A DNA stretch of 64,000 bases from Planctomycetota bacterium. GTDB taxonomy: Bacteria > Planctomycetota > UBA8742 > UBA2392. Where the stretch lies: assembly GCA_025993795.1 (NCBI GenBank), contig JAMQHL010000013.1:51767-115766 (forward strand), given 5' to 3'. This document shows, piece by piece, positions 32,754-44,679 of this stretch. The position numbers were made by a program, and so were the translations under genes. Under the pieces are notes generated by a model that saw nothing but the letters and a program-made list of their open reading frames with translations, did no database searches and was not told where the DNA came from. Numbering within the stretch: position 1 is the first letter of the stretch; each line of letters begins with the position of its first letter.

Positions 32754-33617
32754 ATGGCACGCTTGCCGCATTTCTGGGTGTTTGCTGGGGCAATTCTGCT
32801 TGCCCTGGTTTCCTCGCTGCCTGCACAGAGCAACCGCCGCCTTCAATATGAGTTGCAGGGCGTCGATGTCATCGAACGCATCGGGGAACGTATTCCGCTC
32901 GATCTGCCGTTTACGGACGACAACGGCCGCCACGTCACTCTGGCCCAATTCTTCAAACCGGGCCGTCCGGTCTTGATCACGTTGAACTACGCCGACTGTC
33001 CGCAGCTCTGCAGCCTGCAATTGACCGAGCTTGCCAGGGGCCTCAAGGACATGGAGTGGGTGCCGGGGCGCGAGTTCGTGCTGCTGACGATCAGCATCAA
33101 CCCGGGCGAAACCTATGAGCGCGCCAAATTGGCTAAGCTGCGCTACCTCGGCGCCGTGGGCAAGCCCGAAGTGGACAAGGGCTGGCACTTCCTTGTAAAT
33201 GACGACGAGTCGAAGGTCCTCTCGCTGGCTGCGGCCCTCGGGTACAGCTACAAGTTCGACGCTGACAGCGGCGAGTGGCGGCACAAGTCGGCGGCGTTTG
33301 TGGTGACGGGCGACGGCGTGATTTCGCACTACATGCGCAACCTGAACTTCGAGCCGCGGGACGTCCAGGCACGGCTGGCCGAATCGGCGGCGGGCAAGCT
33401 TGGCCAGGCAAGTGAAGATGAGACCGGTTTCGGTTTCAACTGCTTCACGCTGGAGTACACAGACAATATGGGCCGCGCGTTCATGTACATGCGCATCGGC
33501 GGCATAGGGGTGCTGGTTTTCCTGTTCTCGTTTATCGGTTACTGGTGGATCTACGAGCTCAGGAAATCGCGGCGTTCAAAGTTGCAGAAGTTGCAGTTGA
33601 AAGCGGAAGCGACCTGA
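32754..33617 (+). CDS. SCO1/SenC copper chaperone for cytochrome oxidase
   Basis: Membrane-anchored thioredoxin-fold protein that delivers copper to the CuA site of subunit II. 287 residues from ATG 32754; upstream ATGs at 32718 and 32685 are possible. Residues 6-24 form the signal/anchor. The copper motif is C-x3-C, Cys82 and Cys86 in NYADCPQLCSLQL, and the third ligand is His177 in EWRHKSAAFV. Unusually there is also a C-terminal membrane helix (about 252-275, IGGIGVLVFLFSFIGYWWI). The stop overlaps the coxB start (TGATG), indicating coupling. Confidence 0.92.
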   Translation: MARLPHFWVFAGAILLALVSSLPAQSNRRLQYELQGVDVIERIGERIPLDLPFTDDNGRHVTLAQFFKPGRPVLITLNYADCPQLCSLQLTELARGLKDMEWVPGREFVLLTISINPGETYERAKLAKLRYLGAVGKPEVDKGWHFLVNDDESKVLSLAAALGYSYKFDADSGEWRHKSAAFVVTGDGVISHYMRNLNFEPRDVQARLAESAAGKLGQASEDETGFGFNCFTLEYTDNMGRAFMYMRIGGIGVLVFLFSFIGYWWIYELRKSRRSKLQKLQLKAEAT

Positions 33618-34630
33618 TGATCTTCGTGCAAGGCCTGTCAAATCTGTTGCCGCTGGGGCGCGCCGGGTCGTTCTGGTTCCCGCCGCAGAGTTCCAGCGTG
33701 GCTGCCGGTCATGACTTCGTCTACGACCTGGTGTTGTGGTTGTGCATCATCTTCTTCGTGGCGATCTGCGGCGCGACGCTGTACTTCGTGGTGAAGTACC
33801 GCAAGCGCCCCGGCCACAAAGAAGAAGTCACCAGTACACACAACACAAAACTCGAAGTGGCCTGGTCGCTCGTACCGCTGGCATTGCTGATGGTCGTGTT
33901 CTTTATCAGCACATACTGGTACCTCGAGATGGTCACCCCGCCCCAAGATGAAATCTATGAGTTGAACGTAACCGCCCAGAAGTGGCGCTGGACCTTCAAG
34001 TACTCCGGCGAACCTGTCGGCGGCACCTATTTCTGCAAAGAGCTTCATGTCATCAAGGGCCGGGCCTACCAGGCCGTGATGACAGCGCCCGACAACGACG
34101 TGCTGCACAGTATGTTCATCCCGGCGTTTCGCATGAAGCAGGACTGCGTACCCGGCCGCTACAACCGCATGTGGTTCCGCCCGACCGAGCTAAGCCCACC
34201 AGAGGGCTTTGACCTGTTCTGCACCGAGTACTGCGGCGACAACCACTCCAACATGATTACGAAGGTCCACGTCTATGAGACCGAAGCCGAGTGGATTGCA
34301 GGCATCAAGAAAGACGGCGACCTGAAGGGCCTGAACCCCCAGGACCGGGGCAAGGCCATTCACGCCCAGTTCTGCGGCACATGCCACACCGTGGATGGCA
34401 AAGCCGGCACCGGGCCGACCTGGGCAGGGATGTGGGGCACCGAACGCCAGCTCGCCGACGGAACGACCGTGCCCTACGACGAAAACTACGTACGCCAGTC
34501 GGTGCTTGAGCCCAACGCGAAAATATCCCACGGATTCGCAAAGCCGTCGGCAATGACACCGTTTGACTGGGGAACTGAGAACGAGCTCTACTTTGACGGC
34601 ATTATCGCCTACATGAAGACGCTGAAGTAG
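33617..34630 (+). CDS. coxB: Cytochrome c oxidase subunit II with fused cytochrome c (caa3-type)
   Basis: Electron-entry subunit of a heme-copper oxidase, 337 residues from the ATG overlapping the sco stop. Two membrane helices (about 34-56 and 78-100) precede the cupredoxin domain. CuA ligands are present: Cys202, Cys206, His210 and Met213 in [14 protein letters not shown] cytochrome c domain follows, with Cys253-x2-Cys256-His257 (CGTCH), making this a caa3-type enzyme whose heme would be attached by the Ccm system encoded at 2-9 kb. The last residues (AYMKTLK) match the terminal helix of such domains. Confidence 0.95.
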   Translation: MIFVQGLSNLLPLGRAGSFWFPPQSSSVAAGHDFVYDLVLWLCIIFFVAICGATLYFVVKYRKRPGHKEEVTSTHNTKLEVAWSLVPLALLMVVFFISTYWYLEMVTPPQDEIYELNVTAQKWRWTFKYSGEPVGGTYFCKELHVIKGRAYQAVMTAPDNDVLHSMFIPAFRMKQDCVPGRYNRMWFRPTELSPPEGFDLFCTEYCGDNHSNMITKVHVYETEAEWIAGIKKDGDLKGLNPQDRGKAIHAQFCGTCHTVDGKAGTGPTWAGMWGTERQLADGTTVPYDENYVRQSVLEPNAKISHGFAKPSAMTPFDWGTENELYFDGIIAYMKTLK

Positions 34631-34649
34631 CCGCAATAAGGAAGAAGCA

Positions 34650-36389
<1,740 letters not shown>

Positions 36390-37124
36390 ATGGGCACCGG
36401 CGTAGCGGAACACGAAACCAAACACGAGACTCTTCCGGCGCGGCCGCCAGAGCTCGCGATGCATTTTGACAACATGCACCAGCAGTTCCACTCGGGCAAG
36501 CTGGGCATGTGGCTGTTCCTGGGGCAGGAGCTGTTGTTTTTCTGCGGCCTGTTCACGGCCTATGCCGTGTACCGCGGCAACCACCAGGAAATGTTTCATT
36601 ACGCGCACTACTTTCTGGACACGAAGATGGGCGCGGCCAACACGGTGGTGCTGCTGGTCAGTTCAATGACAGCGGCATGGTCGGTGCGCTGTGCGATGCT
36701 TGAGCAGCGCAAGGGCCTGTTGATCACGCTGGCGCTGACGTTTCTGTGCGCAGGCGCGTTCATGGTGGTCAAGTACTTCGAGTACGCCCACAAGCTGCAT
36801 ATTGGCGCTGTGTGGGGCAACGGCTTTCATGTGCAGACAGCCGACCTGCCGCCTGAGCTGCTGGCCAAGTACCCGGAAATGACAGGCGAGAAACTGAAAG
36901 ACATGGGCGTCGGCAGCTTCTTTGCGGTCTACTTCTGCATGACCGGCTTGCACGGCCTTCACGTTCTGGTGGGCATGGGCCTGTACGTCTGGTTGTTCAT
37001 CCGCGCGTTGAAGGGCCACTTCAGCCGTCGCTGGTACGGCGCGGTCGACAACGTGGCGCTGTACTGGCACATCGTTGACATCATCTGGATCTTCCTGTTT
37101 CCGCTGCTGTACCTGATCGGCTGA
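36390..37124 (+). CDS. coxC: Cytochrome c oxidase subunit III
   Basis: Membrane subunit of the oxidase, 244 residues with about five to seven helices. Family features: GKLGMWLFLGQELLFFCGLF at residues 32-51, a FFAVYFCMTGLHGLHVLVGM segment, and the C-terminal ALYWHIVDIIWIFLFPLLYL. Relative to many COX3 proteins there is an extra hydrophilic segment (about 140-165, VQTADLPPELLAKYPEM). It starts directly at the coxA stop, with no gap. Confidence 0.94.
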   Translation: MGTGVAEHETKHETLPARPPELAMHFDNMHQQFHSGKLGMWLFLGQELLFFCGLFTAYAVYRGNHQEMFHYAHYFLDTKMGAANTVVLLVSSMTAAWSVRCAMLEQRKGLLITLALTFLCAGAFMVVKYFEYAHKLHIGAVWGNGFHVQTADLPPELLAKYPEMTGEKLKDMGVGSFFAVYFCMTGLHGLHVLVGMGLYVWLFIRALKGHFSRRWYGAVDNVALYWHIVDIIWIFLFPLLYLIG

Positions 37125-37158
37125 GAAGGCGCCTGACCCTGTCCGTACAAGGCAAACC

Positions 37159-37533
37159 ATGAGCGAAGCAACTCACGAACACGACCACCACGGGCAATTG
37201 CCCGGCACCATCGGCCACGTAAGCTCCTGGCAGACGCTGGTGAAAGTGCTGGTCACGCTGCTGATTCTCACGGTCGTCACCGTCGCAATCGCGCAGGCTG
37301 ACCTGGGGCGCCTGAATGTCGTCGGCGCGATCGGCGTGGCCTGCGTCAAAGCCGGCGTCGTTGCACTGTGGTTCATGCACCTGCGCTACGACAAACGCTT
37401 CAACTTCTTTATCCTGGTCGGGTCGTTTGCATTGGTGGCATGGATGATCGGCTACATCCTTTTCGATACGATGCTTTACCAGCACAACGTACAGGACTAC
37501 AAACGGGACCGGCAGGCGCCTGCTACGCCGTGA
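37159..37533 (+). CDS. ctaF: Cytochrome c oxidase subunit IV
   Basis: Small 124-residue subunit of caa3-type oxidases with three membrane helices (about 25-45, 50-72 and 80-104). The family pattern VKAGVVALWFMHLRYDKRFN is present. The N-terminus is His-rich (HEHDHHG), a common feature of caa3 subunit IV that may bind metal. Last gene of the oxidase operon; a strong terminator follows. Confidence 0.9.
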   Translation: MSEATHEHDHHGQLPGTIGHVSSWQTLVKVLVTLLILTVVTVAIAQADLGRLNVVGAIGVACVKAGVVALWFMHLRYDKRFNFFILVGSFALVAWMIGYILFDTMLYQHNVQDYKRDRQAPATP

Positions 37534-37555
37534 TACGCACTGACCGTGCTTCCTG

Positions 37556-37579
37556 AAGGCGCCCTGGTGGCGCCTTTTT
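37556..37579 (+). terminator. Rho-independent terminator after the caa3 operon
   Basis: An 8-bp stem (AAGGCGCC at 37556-37563 with GGCGCCTT at 37569-37576), a 5-nt loop and a run of T residues to 37579. It ends only 12 bp before the next ATG. Confidence 0.88.
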
Positions 37580-37591
37580 CATGGGAGTCCT

Positions 37592-39949
37592 ATGGCTGAA
37601 CTGCTTGTCGGATTCGACCGGGCAACGAGAACCGACCCTGACGGCGTGCAAGCGCCCCCCGAAGCCATCACCCTTGACTCGTCAACTCTGCTGCGCCACG
37701 TCATGGCGCTTGGCAGCAGCGGCTCGGGCAAAACCGTGTTCTGCAAGGCGCTCACTGAAGAAATGCTTCGTGCCGGCATTCCCGCCATATGCATCGACCC
37801 GCAGGGCGACCTTTGCAGCCTGGCCCTTCATCTGGACGACCCCGAGTTCCTGGTCGAGAAAGGCCTGGACCCCGAGCTTGCCCGCGAACTGGCGGCTAGC
37901 ATCGACCCCGTCATCTTCACGCCCGCGTCGCGCAAAGGCATTGCCATGTCGGCGGACCCCGTCGGCTCTGACGTCAGCGGCATGCCTGACCGCGAGCGTG
38001 TGTACGCCATTACGGGCATGGCCACAATGATTGTCAGCCTTCTGGGCTACGACCTTGAGGGCGATGATGGCGCCGGCCTGGTCGCCGTGTTTGACCGCGC
38101 GCTGGCCGGCCTGCACAAGCGCGGGAAGTTCCCGCGCGACCTGCAGCAGTTCACACACTGGTTGCTGCACCTCGACGACGCCGGCAAAGCCGAGTTCGCC
38201 AACCTGCTGGATGCCCGCAAGATCGACCAGGCCTGCCAGAAGCTCGCGCGCCTCGATGTCGGCGCGCGCCGCCTGTTGTTCCATGAGGGGCTGTCGCTTG
38301 ATATTGACCTGCTGCTTGGCTTCGGTGATCGCGCCGCAGCCGATGAAAGCAAGACCCGGGTTTCGATCATCTACCTGAACAGCCTCAACACCCAGGAAGA
38401 CAAAGAGTTCTTTGTCGCCGCGCTGACAGAGCGCCTTTACGCCTGGATGCTGAAGAACCCGAGCAAAGAGCCGCAGGCGCTGTTTTACATCGATGAGGTG
38501 GCGCCCTTCATCCCGCCCGTGCGCAAGCCGGCCTGCAAGCCGGCACTGAGCCTGATGTTCAAGCAGGCACGCAAGTACGGCATCTGCTGCCTGATGGCGA
38601 CGCAGAACCCCGCCGACGTGGACTACAAGGCGATGGCACAGTTCGGCACCTGGGCGCTGGGCCGCATGACCACGCGCCAGGACATGGCCAAGGTGCAGCC
38701 GACGGTCAAGTCGCTCGACCCGGTGCACGTTGACAAGATCATGGAAGAGCTGCCCGCGCAGAAGCCCGGGCAGTTTCTGCTGATCAGCCCCGATAACTTT
38801 GACCACACCAGAAGCCTGCAAACGCGGTGGCTGTACACAAAACACGAAACGCTGGATGAAGATCGCATTGAGCGACTGGTCGACGAGTACACCTATCCGG
38901 CTGAGCCCGCCGACCCGGACGAGACCCAAGGTGGCGACGAGTTGCCGGCACCACAGACGATGCGCGAGCGCTTTGATGCACTTGAGGCTGAGCTGAAGGC
39001 AACTTCGACCAGACCGGAGGCTGCGCCGGATCGGGCCGAGCCCGAGATTGCCACAGTCGAGCAAAAAGACGACGAAGCCGAAGAGGACGAAGAGGACGAA
39101 CCAGAAGAGACCGCCGCCCCCGCACAGGCCTCGTCGTCGATTCCCGCGCCGCCAAAGACTGACCCTGAACTTGACGAGGCGGACAAGCTGCTGCTGCGCA
39201 CGTCATCCATGTTTGCTAAAGAGTTCGCAACCAAGGCAGGCATTGGGGAAGGTGCCGCCCGTGCGCGACTGCGTCGCCTGGTAAAGGCGGGCCGCGCCAA
39301 AGAGTGGAAGGACGGACGCGTACAGCGCTACTTCAGCGTGGCAGGCGGCCTGCGACCCGATATCGGGCTCGATCGCAAGGTCAACGCACTGATCACACGC
39401 GTCTCAAGCAGCGATGTTGAGCGCAAAGCACGCGAGTTGCGCGGACGCACAAGTTTCTTCGGGTTGATCGGCGAAGAAGAAGAGCTGCAGCACGCAGAAG
39501 TCGAGTACCGGCTGGTGATGCAGCTGGGCTTCACGGAAAAAGTCACCCGCGCCTTCATCAAGCGGCTGTTCGGGCGCGACCACGATGAGCTGGTGGACTT
39601 TGTGTACCTGCACCCCTACAGCCTGCGCATTGTCGTCTATGACGCCGACAAGGGCATCAGCCTGCACGAGCAACCCGGTGAATACGCAAGCCGCATCATC
39701 GACTTCGACGGCAAGACCACACTTGAAGAAGCCGAGCCCGCACGCCTGAAGCTGCGCGAGTCTGACCTGAAGACGCGCAAGGCTGACGATGTGATCAAGG
39801 CCAGCTTCAAGCAGCGGTTCAGAGCCGCCCCAAAGACCGTCAAGCCGGTGTTTCTGCCTGTATGGAACCTGCACTTTGGCTCGCCGGGGCGCAGCGCTGC
39901 GCGCATCGTTACGATCGATGGATTGACCGGAAATCCGCTTGAGTGGTAG
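37592..39949 (+). CDS. HerA/FtsK-like P-loop ATPase with acidic linker and winged helix
   Basis: Predicted hexameric DNA-translocating or secretion-type ATPase of 785 residues. Walker A is GSSGSGKT (residues 41-48); Walker B is ALFYIDEVAPF (near 290), followed by a MATQNPADVDYKAM sensor segment and an Arg-containing GRMTTRQDM. This is the HerA/VirB4 group also annotated as DUF853-like. A very acidic linker (about 475-510, with EEDEEDEPEE) leads to a winged-helix-like region (LLLRTSSMFAKEFATKAG) and a C-terminal domain of unknown type. Function could be DNA repair or phage defence, but no nuclease partner (NurA, SIR2) is adjacent. Its stop is 3 bp from the convergent kinase stop. Confidence 0.78.
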   Translation: MAELLVGFDRATRTDPDGVQAPPEAITLDSSTLLRHVMALGSSGSGKTVFCKALTEEMLRAGIPAICIDPQGDLCSLALHLDDPEFLVEKGLDPELARELAASIDPVIFTPASRKGIAMSADPVGSDVSGMPDRERVYAITGMATMIVSLLGYDLEGDDGAGLVAVFDRALAGLHKRGKFPRDLQQFTHWLLHLDDAGKAEFANLLDARKIDQACQKLARLDVGARRLLFHEGLSLDIDLLLGFGDRAAADESKTRVSIIYLNSLNTQEDKEFFVAALTERLYAWMLKNPSKEPQALFYIDEVAPFIPPVRKPACKPALSLMFKQARKYGICCLMATQNPADVDYKAMAQFGTWALGRMTTRQDMAKVQPTVKSLDPVHVDKIMEELPAQKPGQFLLISPDNFDHTRSLQTRWLYTKHETLDEDRIERLVDEYTYPAEPADPDETQGGDELPAPQTMRERFDALEAELKATSTRPEAAPDRAEPEIATVEQKDDEAEEDEEDEPEETAAPAQASSSIPAPPKTDPELDEADKLLLRTSSMFAKEFATKAGIGEGAARARLRRLVKAGRAKEWKDGRVQRYFSVAGGLRPDIGLDRKVNALITRVSSSDVERKARELRGRTSFFGLIGEEEELQHAEVEYRLVMQLGFTEKVTRAFIKRLFGRDHDELVDFVYLHPYSLRIVVYDADKGISLHEQPGEYASRIIDFDGKTTLEEAEPARLKLRESDLKTRKADDVIKASFKQRFRAAPKTVKPVFLPVWNLHFGSPGRSAARIVTIDGLTGNPLEW

Positions 39950-39952
39950 GGG

Positions 39953-42900
39953 TCAGGGATACAGCGGCGAGGGCAGTTCGCAGGTTTCCAGGCGCAGGCC
40001 AAGGAAGCCGCCCTTGAGCTTGATTTCGTGGTCGGTGCACTTCCACACCGGCAGGCCGTCCGGCCCCAGCAGCGGTTTGCCATTCGCGCCGACTTGCACG
40101 ACAAGGCGCGCATCTTTCAGCACGTAGCGCCGCACCTTTACCGTGTATTCCGCGCCCGGCTGCACAGCACGAAGCTGGTTGAAGAAATCCTGCTGGGTCG
40201 TAATCGCGACGCCGTTCGCTTCGACCACGACGTCATGGCTGCGAAGCCCGGCGTGCCAGGCCGGGCCCTGGTCGTTCACGTACACGAGCACCACAATCGG
40301 TGTCGGGTCGCCGGGGTCTGCCGGCGGCGTGGCGGTACTGAGTTTCATGGCAGCCTGCAGCACCGCCCAGCGTTCGTCGCTGCGCAGGGGCGTCAGGGTG
40401 GGGTCGCCATTCACCGTGGTTGCGTCCTTCAGGCCGTTGTTGACGGCCTTGTGCAGGGCTGCGAAGCATTGATTGATCAGCTCATCCGCGCGCTCGCGAT
40501 GCCGCATCGGCGTCATGGCATCGAACTCGGCTTTCGACTTCGCGCGATCGGCATCATCCATGCCGATTTCCTCAAAGCGCGCGTCCAGCTCGTGTCCTGA
40601 CCATCCCGCCAGCGCGCGAGCACGGCTGACCCAGGCAACCGGGAAAACGTACTCGCCTGACGTGATGCGGGCATCGGCAAGCCGCAACGCATCGGCGAAG
40701 TACTCGGCGTCAATCAGCGCGCTGACCAGCCGATACTCGACCGATGCAAGCTCATAGCGCTCCGTGGCCGGGGTGTCCGGGCCCAATTGATCACGCGCCT
40801 CTCTGAGTCGAGCCATTGCCAGCCGGTATTCGGCAGTCTTGCTGCGGTGGCGGCTGGCGCGCTGGACGTGGTAATGCGCCACGCGAACAAGCTCGGGGGT
40901 GGTGCCCGGGCTGCGGTTCACCAGCGCCGCACCCTCAATCTCGAGCAGGGCCCGGCGCACCAGGTGGTTGCTCATGCCGATGGTTGCCTGAAAGCCGCCA
41001 AACGGCGCAAGGTTCAGCGCATTGACACATGCGATCCGCGCCTCTTCGTAACGCTCAAGATCCACCAGCGTCACGCCCATCAGCGCCCACGACCTGAAGT
41101 CCTGCGGGTTGTGCGCCACAACACTGCGGAAGTCGCTTACCGCGCGGCCCAGCGTCACGTTGCGGGATTCTTCGAACCGTGAATCAAGGCCGGTACCACG
41201 GGCGGCGCCGTCTTCACGTTCCTGCATTTTCAACCACAGGATGCCTCGGTAGTAGTACGCGAGCCACTGCGTCGGGTCAGCATTGACCGCATTGGTCGCT
41301 GCTTCAATGCCGTCGGTCAGGCGGCTCATGCCAAAGTAAGCCTGCGACATGAAGTTCCAGGCAGCGGCCGCCTTCGGGTTCAGGCGCGTCGCCTCAAGGC
41401 CGTCTGAAATGCAACCGCCGAAGCTGGTATCGCGCCGCAGCACGCAGCGGGCGGACCAGCCTCGCCAGTCATCGGGCGCGCTCTCGATCATTTTCGTAAA
41501 TTCGGCTTCAGCGTCAGCAAACGACTCGCGCCCCAGTGTCTGCAGGTGCTGGCCATACTCGAGTCGATACCCCAGATGCAGCGGGTCCAGCGCCACGGCC
41601 TTGGCAAAGTCCTCACGCGCATCGGCCACCCGCGCCCGAAGCGCCAGAACGCGCGCCCGGTGCAGGTAGGCCCGCGGCTCGTCGGGACGCAGCTTGATCG
41701 CTGCTGTCAGGTCAGCGACCGCAGCATTGCCATCAAGGTAGGCGTTGCGCGCCAAAGCACGCGCCAGCCAGATCTCGTAGTGGTCGGGCTCAGCTTTCAG
41801 GGCACGGTCGAAGTCGGTCATTGCGTCGGCAAGCAGCCCGGCCCTTGCCCGTGACATCCCGCGCACCAGCAGCGCCGTGGTGTTGCCTTCCGACAGTTGC
41901 AGCGTGCGCGATGCCGCGTCGGCGGACCCCACGAAGTCGCCGCGCGATCCCCGCACCATCGCAAGGTCAAGCCATTCCGCCGCTGACTCTGGGCTTCGCA
42001 GTCGCGCCGGCAACGGCAACGTGGCCAACGCGCGATTGACACTGCGCCAATAGTCGATACCGCGCCTGTGCACGTTGGCCAGCAGCGCATCCATCGCCTC
42101 TCCGCTGCCCGTGTCGCCCAGCGCGGCGCCCGCCGCCTCAAGCGCTTCCGGCGTTGTGACTCGCTCAAGAAACTTCGCCAGCAGGGGCACGGTAGCTGCG
42201 GGCTGTTCTACCCGGCCCAGCACCCGGCAGGCCAGGATCGACAAGTGAACGTCACTGCGCGACCAGTCCGCGCGCTGGCGTGCGGCAAGCCGGTCAAGCT
42301 CTTTGGCCAGGATCTGCACGGTCTGAAACTCGCGGTACTGTGAAAGCCTGCGAGTGTACTCGTCCAGGGTCGGTGCCGCCGGGTCGCGCCCGGCGCGCCC
42401 AATGCCGCTGCGCACGTCAAACAGCGCCTCGTCTATGCGCGTGGCATGCAGGTCCAGCAGTACTTCCCGGGCCGATGCGATCTCGGCCTTTTCGCGCCGG
42501 ATCGACTCTGCGGGCATGGAACTTCCCGCAACCAGAAACTCTGCCAGCGTAAAGTTGCCATTCACGCGCGCCAGCCGCGCCGTGCGCTGGCGCAGCTGGT
42601 TCAGTTGCTCGTGCTCAACGGCCAGGTCAAAACGCTCAAACACTCCCGGCAGTTCGGCCCCGGCGGGCCCAGCCAGCAGATCCAGCAAATTCTGGCGCGC
42701 GGAAACATAGCCCAGGATATTCGACAGCAGCACGCTGTTGCCGATCTGTTCGTCGGGCGTCAGCTCAAGCATGCGCCTTGCCGGCGGCCCCTTCAGCTCG
42801 GCATCGTAGCGCGACAGGCGCTGGTCAAGGTCCAGCAGCGCGGGCTCAATGCGCATACCCTCAATCGTGCCCAGCACCTGCTCGGCTTCGCGCAGGCGCA

Positions 42901-44620
42901 GCTTGAACTCCTCTTGTTCTTTCCGGCGCTTTTCGGCCTCCAGTCTTTCGCGTTCGTTGCGTTCGCGGTTGGCGATGTCCAGCGCGCCCTGCGCGAGTGT
43001 CTTCTCGCTTTCGGCGTCCTTCTGGGCCAGCATGGCCGCGTCACGTTCTTCGGTAAGCCGCTGCAGCGCAAAGATCGCACCCGCGATCAGCAGCAACACA
43101 CACAGCACGGCAATGCCGACCGTTGTTCGGTTCTGCCTCACGAACCGCGCAATCATCTCGCGCGTGCTGTAGCTGTAGCTGCCGAGCGTGCGGCCATCGC
43201 GGAACGCCTTGACCTCGCTGGAAAGCTCAAGTGCAGAACCAAGCCGCTCAGCCTTTTCGCGGGCCATGGCGCGTTCGACCAGGGCCTCAAGTTCACGCGG
43301 AACCCGCGGCTCGCGCACTCGCACGCGAACCGGCGGCCCAGCCAGCACCTGCTGCACGATCAGCGCCGCCATGGGGCCTTCATAGGGCGGGTAGCCGGTC
43401 AGAATCTGGTACAGCACCGCGCCAAGGGCGTAGACGTCGCTCTTCTCATCCACATGCTCAAGTTCGCCGCGGGCCTGCTCAGGCGCCATGTACGCCGGCG
43501 TGCCGACGATGCTGCCGTCCAGCGTCAGCGCCTGGCTGTCGGAATCGAGCAGCGACTTGCTCAGCGCCAATGAGCCCTTCTGCAGGGCTTTCATCGCCTT
43601 GTCTTCCTGGCCCTTGAGCCGCGCCAGTCCCCAGTCCAGCACCAGCGTTTCGCCGTAGTCACCAAGCATGATGTTTTCGGGCTTGATGTCGCGGTGGATG
43701 ACACCCTTGCTGTGCGCGTAAGCGATCGCGTTGCAGACGTCTGTGAACTGGTCGAGCAGCTTGATGCGCGCCGGCAGCTTTTCCGCTTTGCTCAGCGTCT
43801 CGTCTTTCCGGATCTCACGCAGGCGCTCTGCCAGCGTTTTGCCCCGGATAAAGCGCATCGTGTAATAGAAATTGCCGTCGTGGTACTGGCCAATCTCGTA
43901 CACCGGCACGATGTTCGGGTGCTCAAGCTGGCCGGTGATCTTGGCCTCGCGCAGGAAACGCTCGACAATGCCGCCGGACTCACTGACCCCGGCTGGCACG
44001 CTGGCGGCCAGCGTCGCGCTGCCGACCATGCCGGGCAGCAGCTCTTTCAGCGCAACCTCGCGCCCCACGGCCTTGTCCCGCGCCAACAGCACGCGGCCCA
44101 TGCCGCCACGCGCATGCTCTTTCTTGATGTCGTAGCGCTCGCTCTGGATCCCGAAGTTATTGGCGAAGCGGGCGGTCGTGATGCGGAGAGTGGAGTTCCT
44201 GGCCGGCGCCTGCGTGGGGCTCTCGGATGGCGCGGCGACCTGCCTTCGCGGGCGGACGTCAGTGTCCGCCAGCTCGCGACCCGTGGTCGCCACGGCATAC
44301 AACGTATCGCGCAGCACGCGCATATCACTCTGGCCGCCGTTGCCCCCGAAGTTGAACAGCGTCTGCTGGGCCTTTTCGTCAATGCCGATGTCGCTCAACG
44401 CGCGCTGTTGGAACTCGGGGTTCTCCAGCACGTCGATGATCGGCAACTCGTACTGCCCATCAATGCCCGACAGCGAAACCTTGGGCACATCGCCGTCAAA
44501 CTCCACCAGCGACGACGTCTTGCCCGGGTCCTCCAGCATCGCCGCCGCCTCGTCAGGCGAAATGCGGCCGCTGTGGACGGCAAGAATGGCTGCAACGATT
44601 GACTTTTGCCTCTCTGGCAT
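39953..44620 (-). CDS. Membrane Ser/Thr protein kinase with TPR repeats and PDZ-like end
   Basis: A 1555-residue Hanks-type kinase. After a 160-residue N-terminal region the kinase domain starts YDIKKEHARGGMGRVLLAR; Lys192 is the ATP-binding residue, Asp311 the catalytic base (VIHRDIKPENIM), and the metal motif is DWG (Asp329) instead of DFG. GTPAYMAPEQ is intact. A juxtamembrane stretch leads to one helix at about 507-527 (GIAVLCVLLLIAGAIFAL), then a long coiled coil (to about 590), TPR-like repeats (about 860-1350) and a PDZ-like domain (GPAWHAGLRSHDVVVEANG, near 1465). Likely a signalling kinase with an extracytoplasmic sensor. Confidence 0.9.
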   Translation of the reverse strand: MPERQKSIVAAILAVHSGRISPDEAAAMLEDPGKTSSLVEFDGDVPKVSLSGIDGQYELPIIDVLENPEFQQRALSDIGIDEKAQQTLFNFGGNGGQSDMRVLRDTLYAVATTGRELADTDVRPRRQVAAPSESPTQAPARNSTLRITTARFANNFGIQSERYDIKKEHARGGMGRVLLARDKAVGREVALKELLPGMVGSATLAASVPAGVSESGGIVERFLREAKITGQLEHPNIVPVYEIGQYHDGNFYYTMRFIRGKTLAERLREIRKDETLSKAEKLPARIKLLDQFTDVCNAIAYAHSKGVIHRDIKPENIMLGDYGETLVLDWGLARLKGQEDKAMKALQKGSLALSKSLLDSDSQALTLDGSIVGTPAYMAPEQARGELEHVDEKSDVYALGAVLYQILTGYPPYEGPMAALIVQQVLAGPPVRVRVREPRVPRELEALVERAMAREKAERLGSALELSSEVKAFRDGRTLGSYSYSTREMIARFVRQNRTTVGIAVLCVLLLIAGAIFALQRLTEERDAAMLAQKDAESEKTLAQGALDIANRERNERERLEAEKRRKEQEEFKLRLREAEQVLGTIEGMRIEPALLDLDQRLSRYDAELKGPPARRMLELTPDEQIGNSVLLSNILGYVSARQNLLDLLAGPAGAELPGVFERFDLAVEHEQLNQLRQRTARLARVNGNFTLAEFLVAGSSMPAESIRREKAEIASAREVLLDLHATRIDEALFDVRSGIGRAGRDPAAPTLDEYTRRLSQYREFQTVQILAKELDRLAARQRADWSRSDVHLSILACRVLGRVEQPAATVPLLAKFLERVTTPEALEAAGAALGDTGSGEAMDALLANVHRRGIDYWRSVNRALATLPLPARLRSPESAAEWLDLAMVRGSRGDFVGSADAASRTLQLSEGNTTALLVRGMSRARAGLLADAMTDFDRALKAEPDHYEIWLARALARNAYLDGNAAVADLTAAIKLRPDEPRAYLHRARVLALRARVADAREDFAKAVALDPLHLGYRLEYGQHLQTLGRESFADAEAEFTKMIESAPDDWRGWSARCVLRRDTSFGGCISDGLEATRLNPKAAAAWNFMSQAYFGMSRLTDGIEAATNAVNADPTQWLAYYYRGILWLKMQEREDGAARGTGLDSRFEESRNVTLGRAVSDFRSVVAHNPQDFRSWALMGVTLVDLERYEEARIACVNALNLAPFGGFQATIGMSNHLVRRALLEIEGAALVNRSPGTTPELVRVAHYHVQRASRHRSKTAEYRLAMARLREARDQLGPDTPATERYELASVEYRLVSALIDAEYFADALRLADARITSGEYVFPVAWVSRARALAGWSGHELDARFEEIGMDDADRAKSKAEFDAMTPMRHRERADELINQCFAALHKAVNNGLKDATTVNGDPTLTPLRSDERWAVLQAAMKLSTATPPADPGDPTPIVVLVYVNDQGPAWHAGLRSHDVVVEANGVAITTQQDFFNQLRAVQPGAEYTVKVRRYVLKDARLVVQVGANGKPLLGPDGLPVWKCTDHEIKLKGGFLGLRLETCELPSPLYP

Positions 44621-44679
44621 ATTCCGCCCAAGCCCGTGTCAGGGGCGATATTGTACGGATATCCGACCGGACCTGTAGA

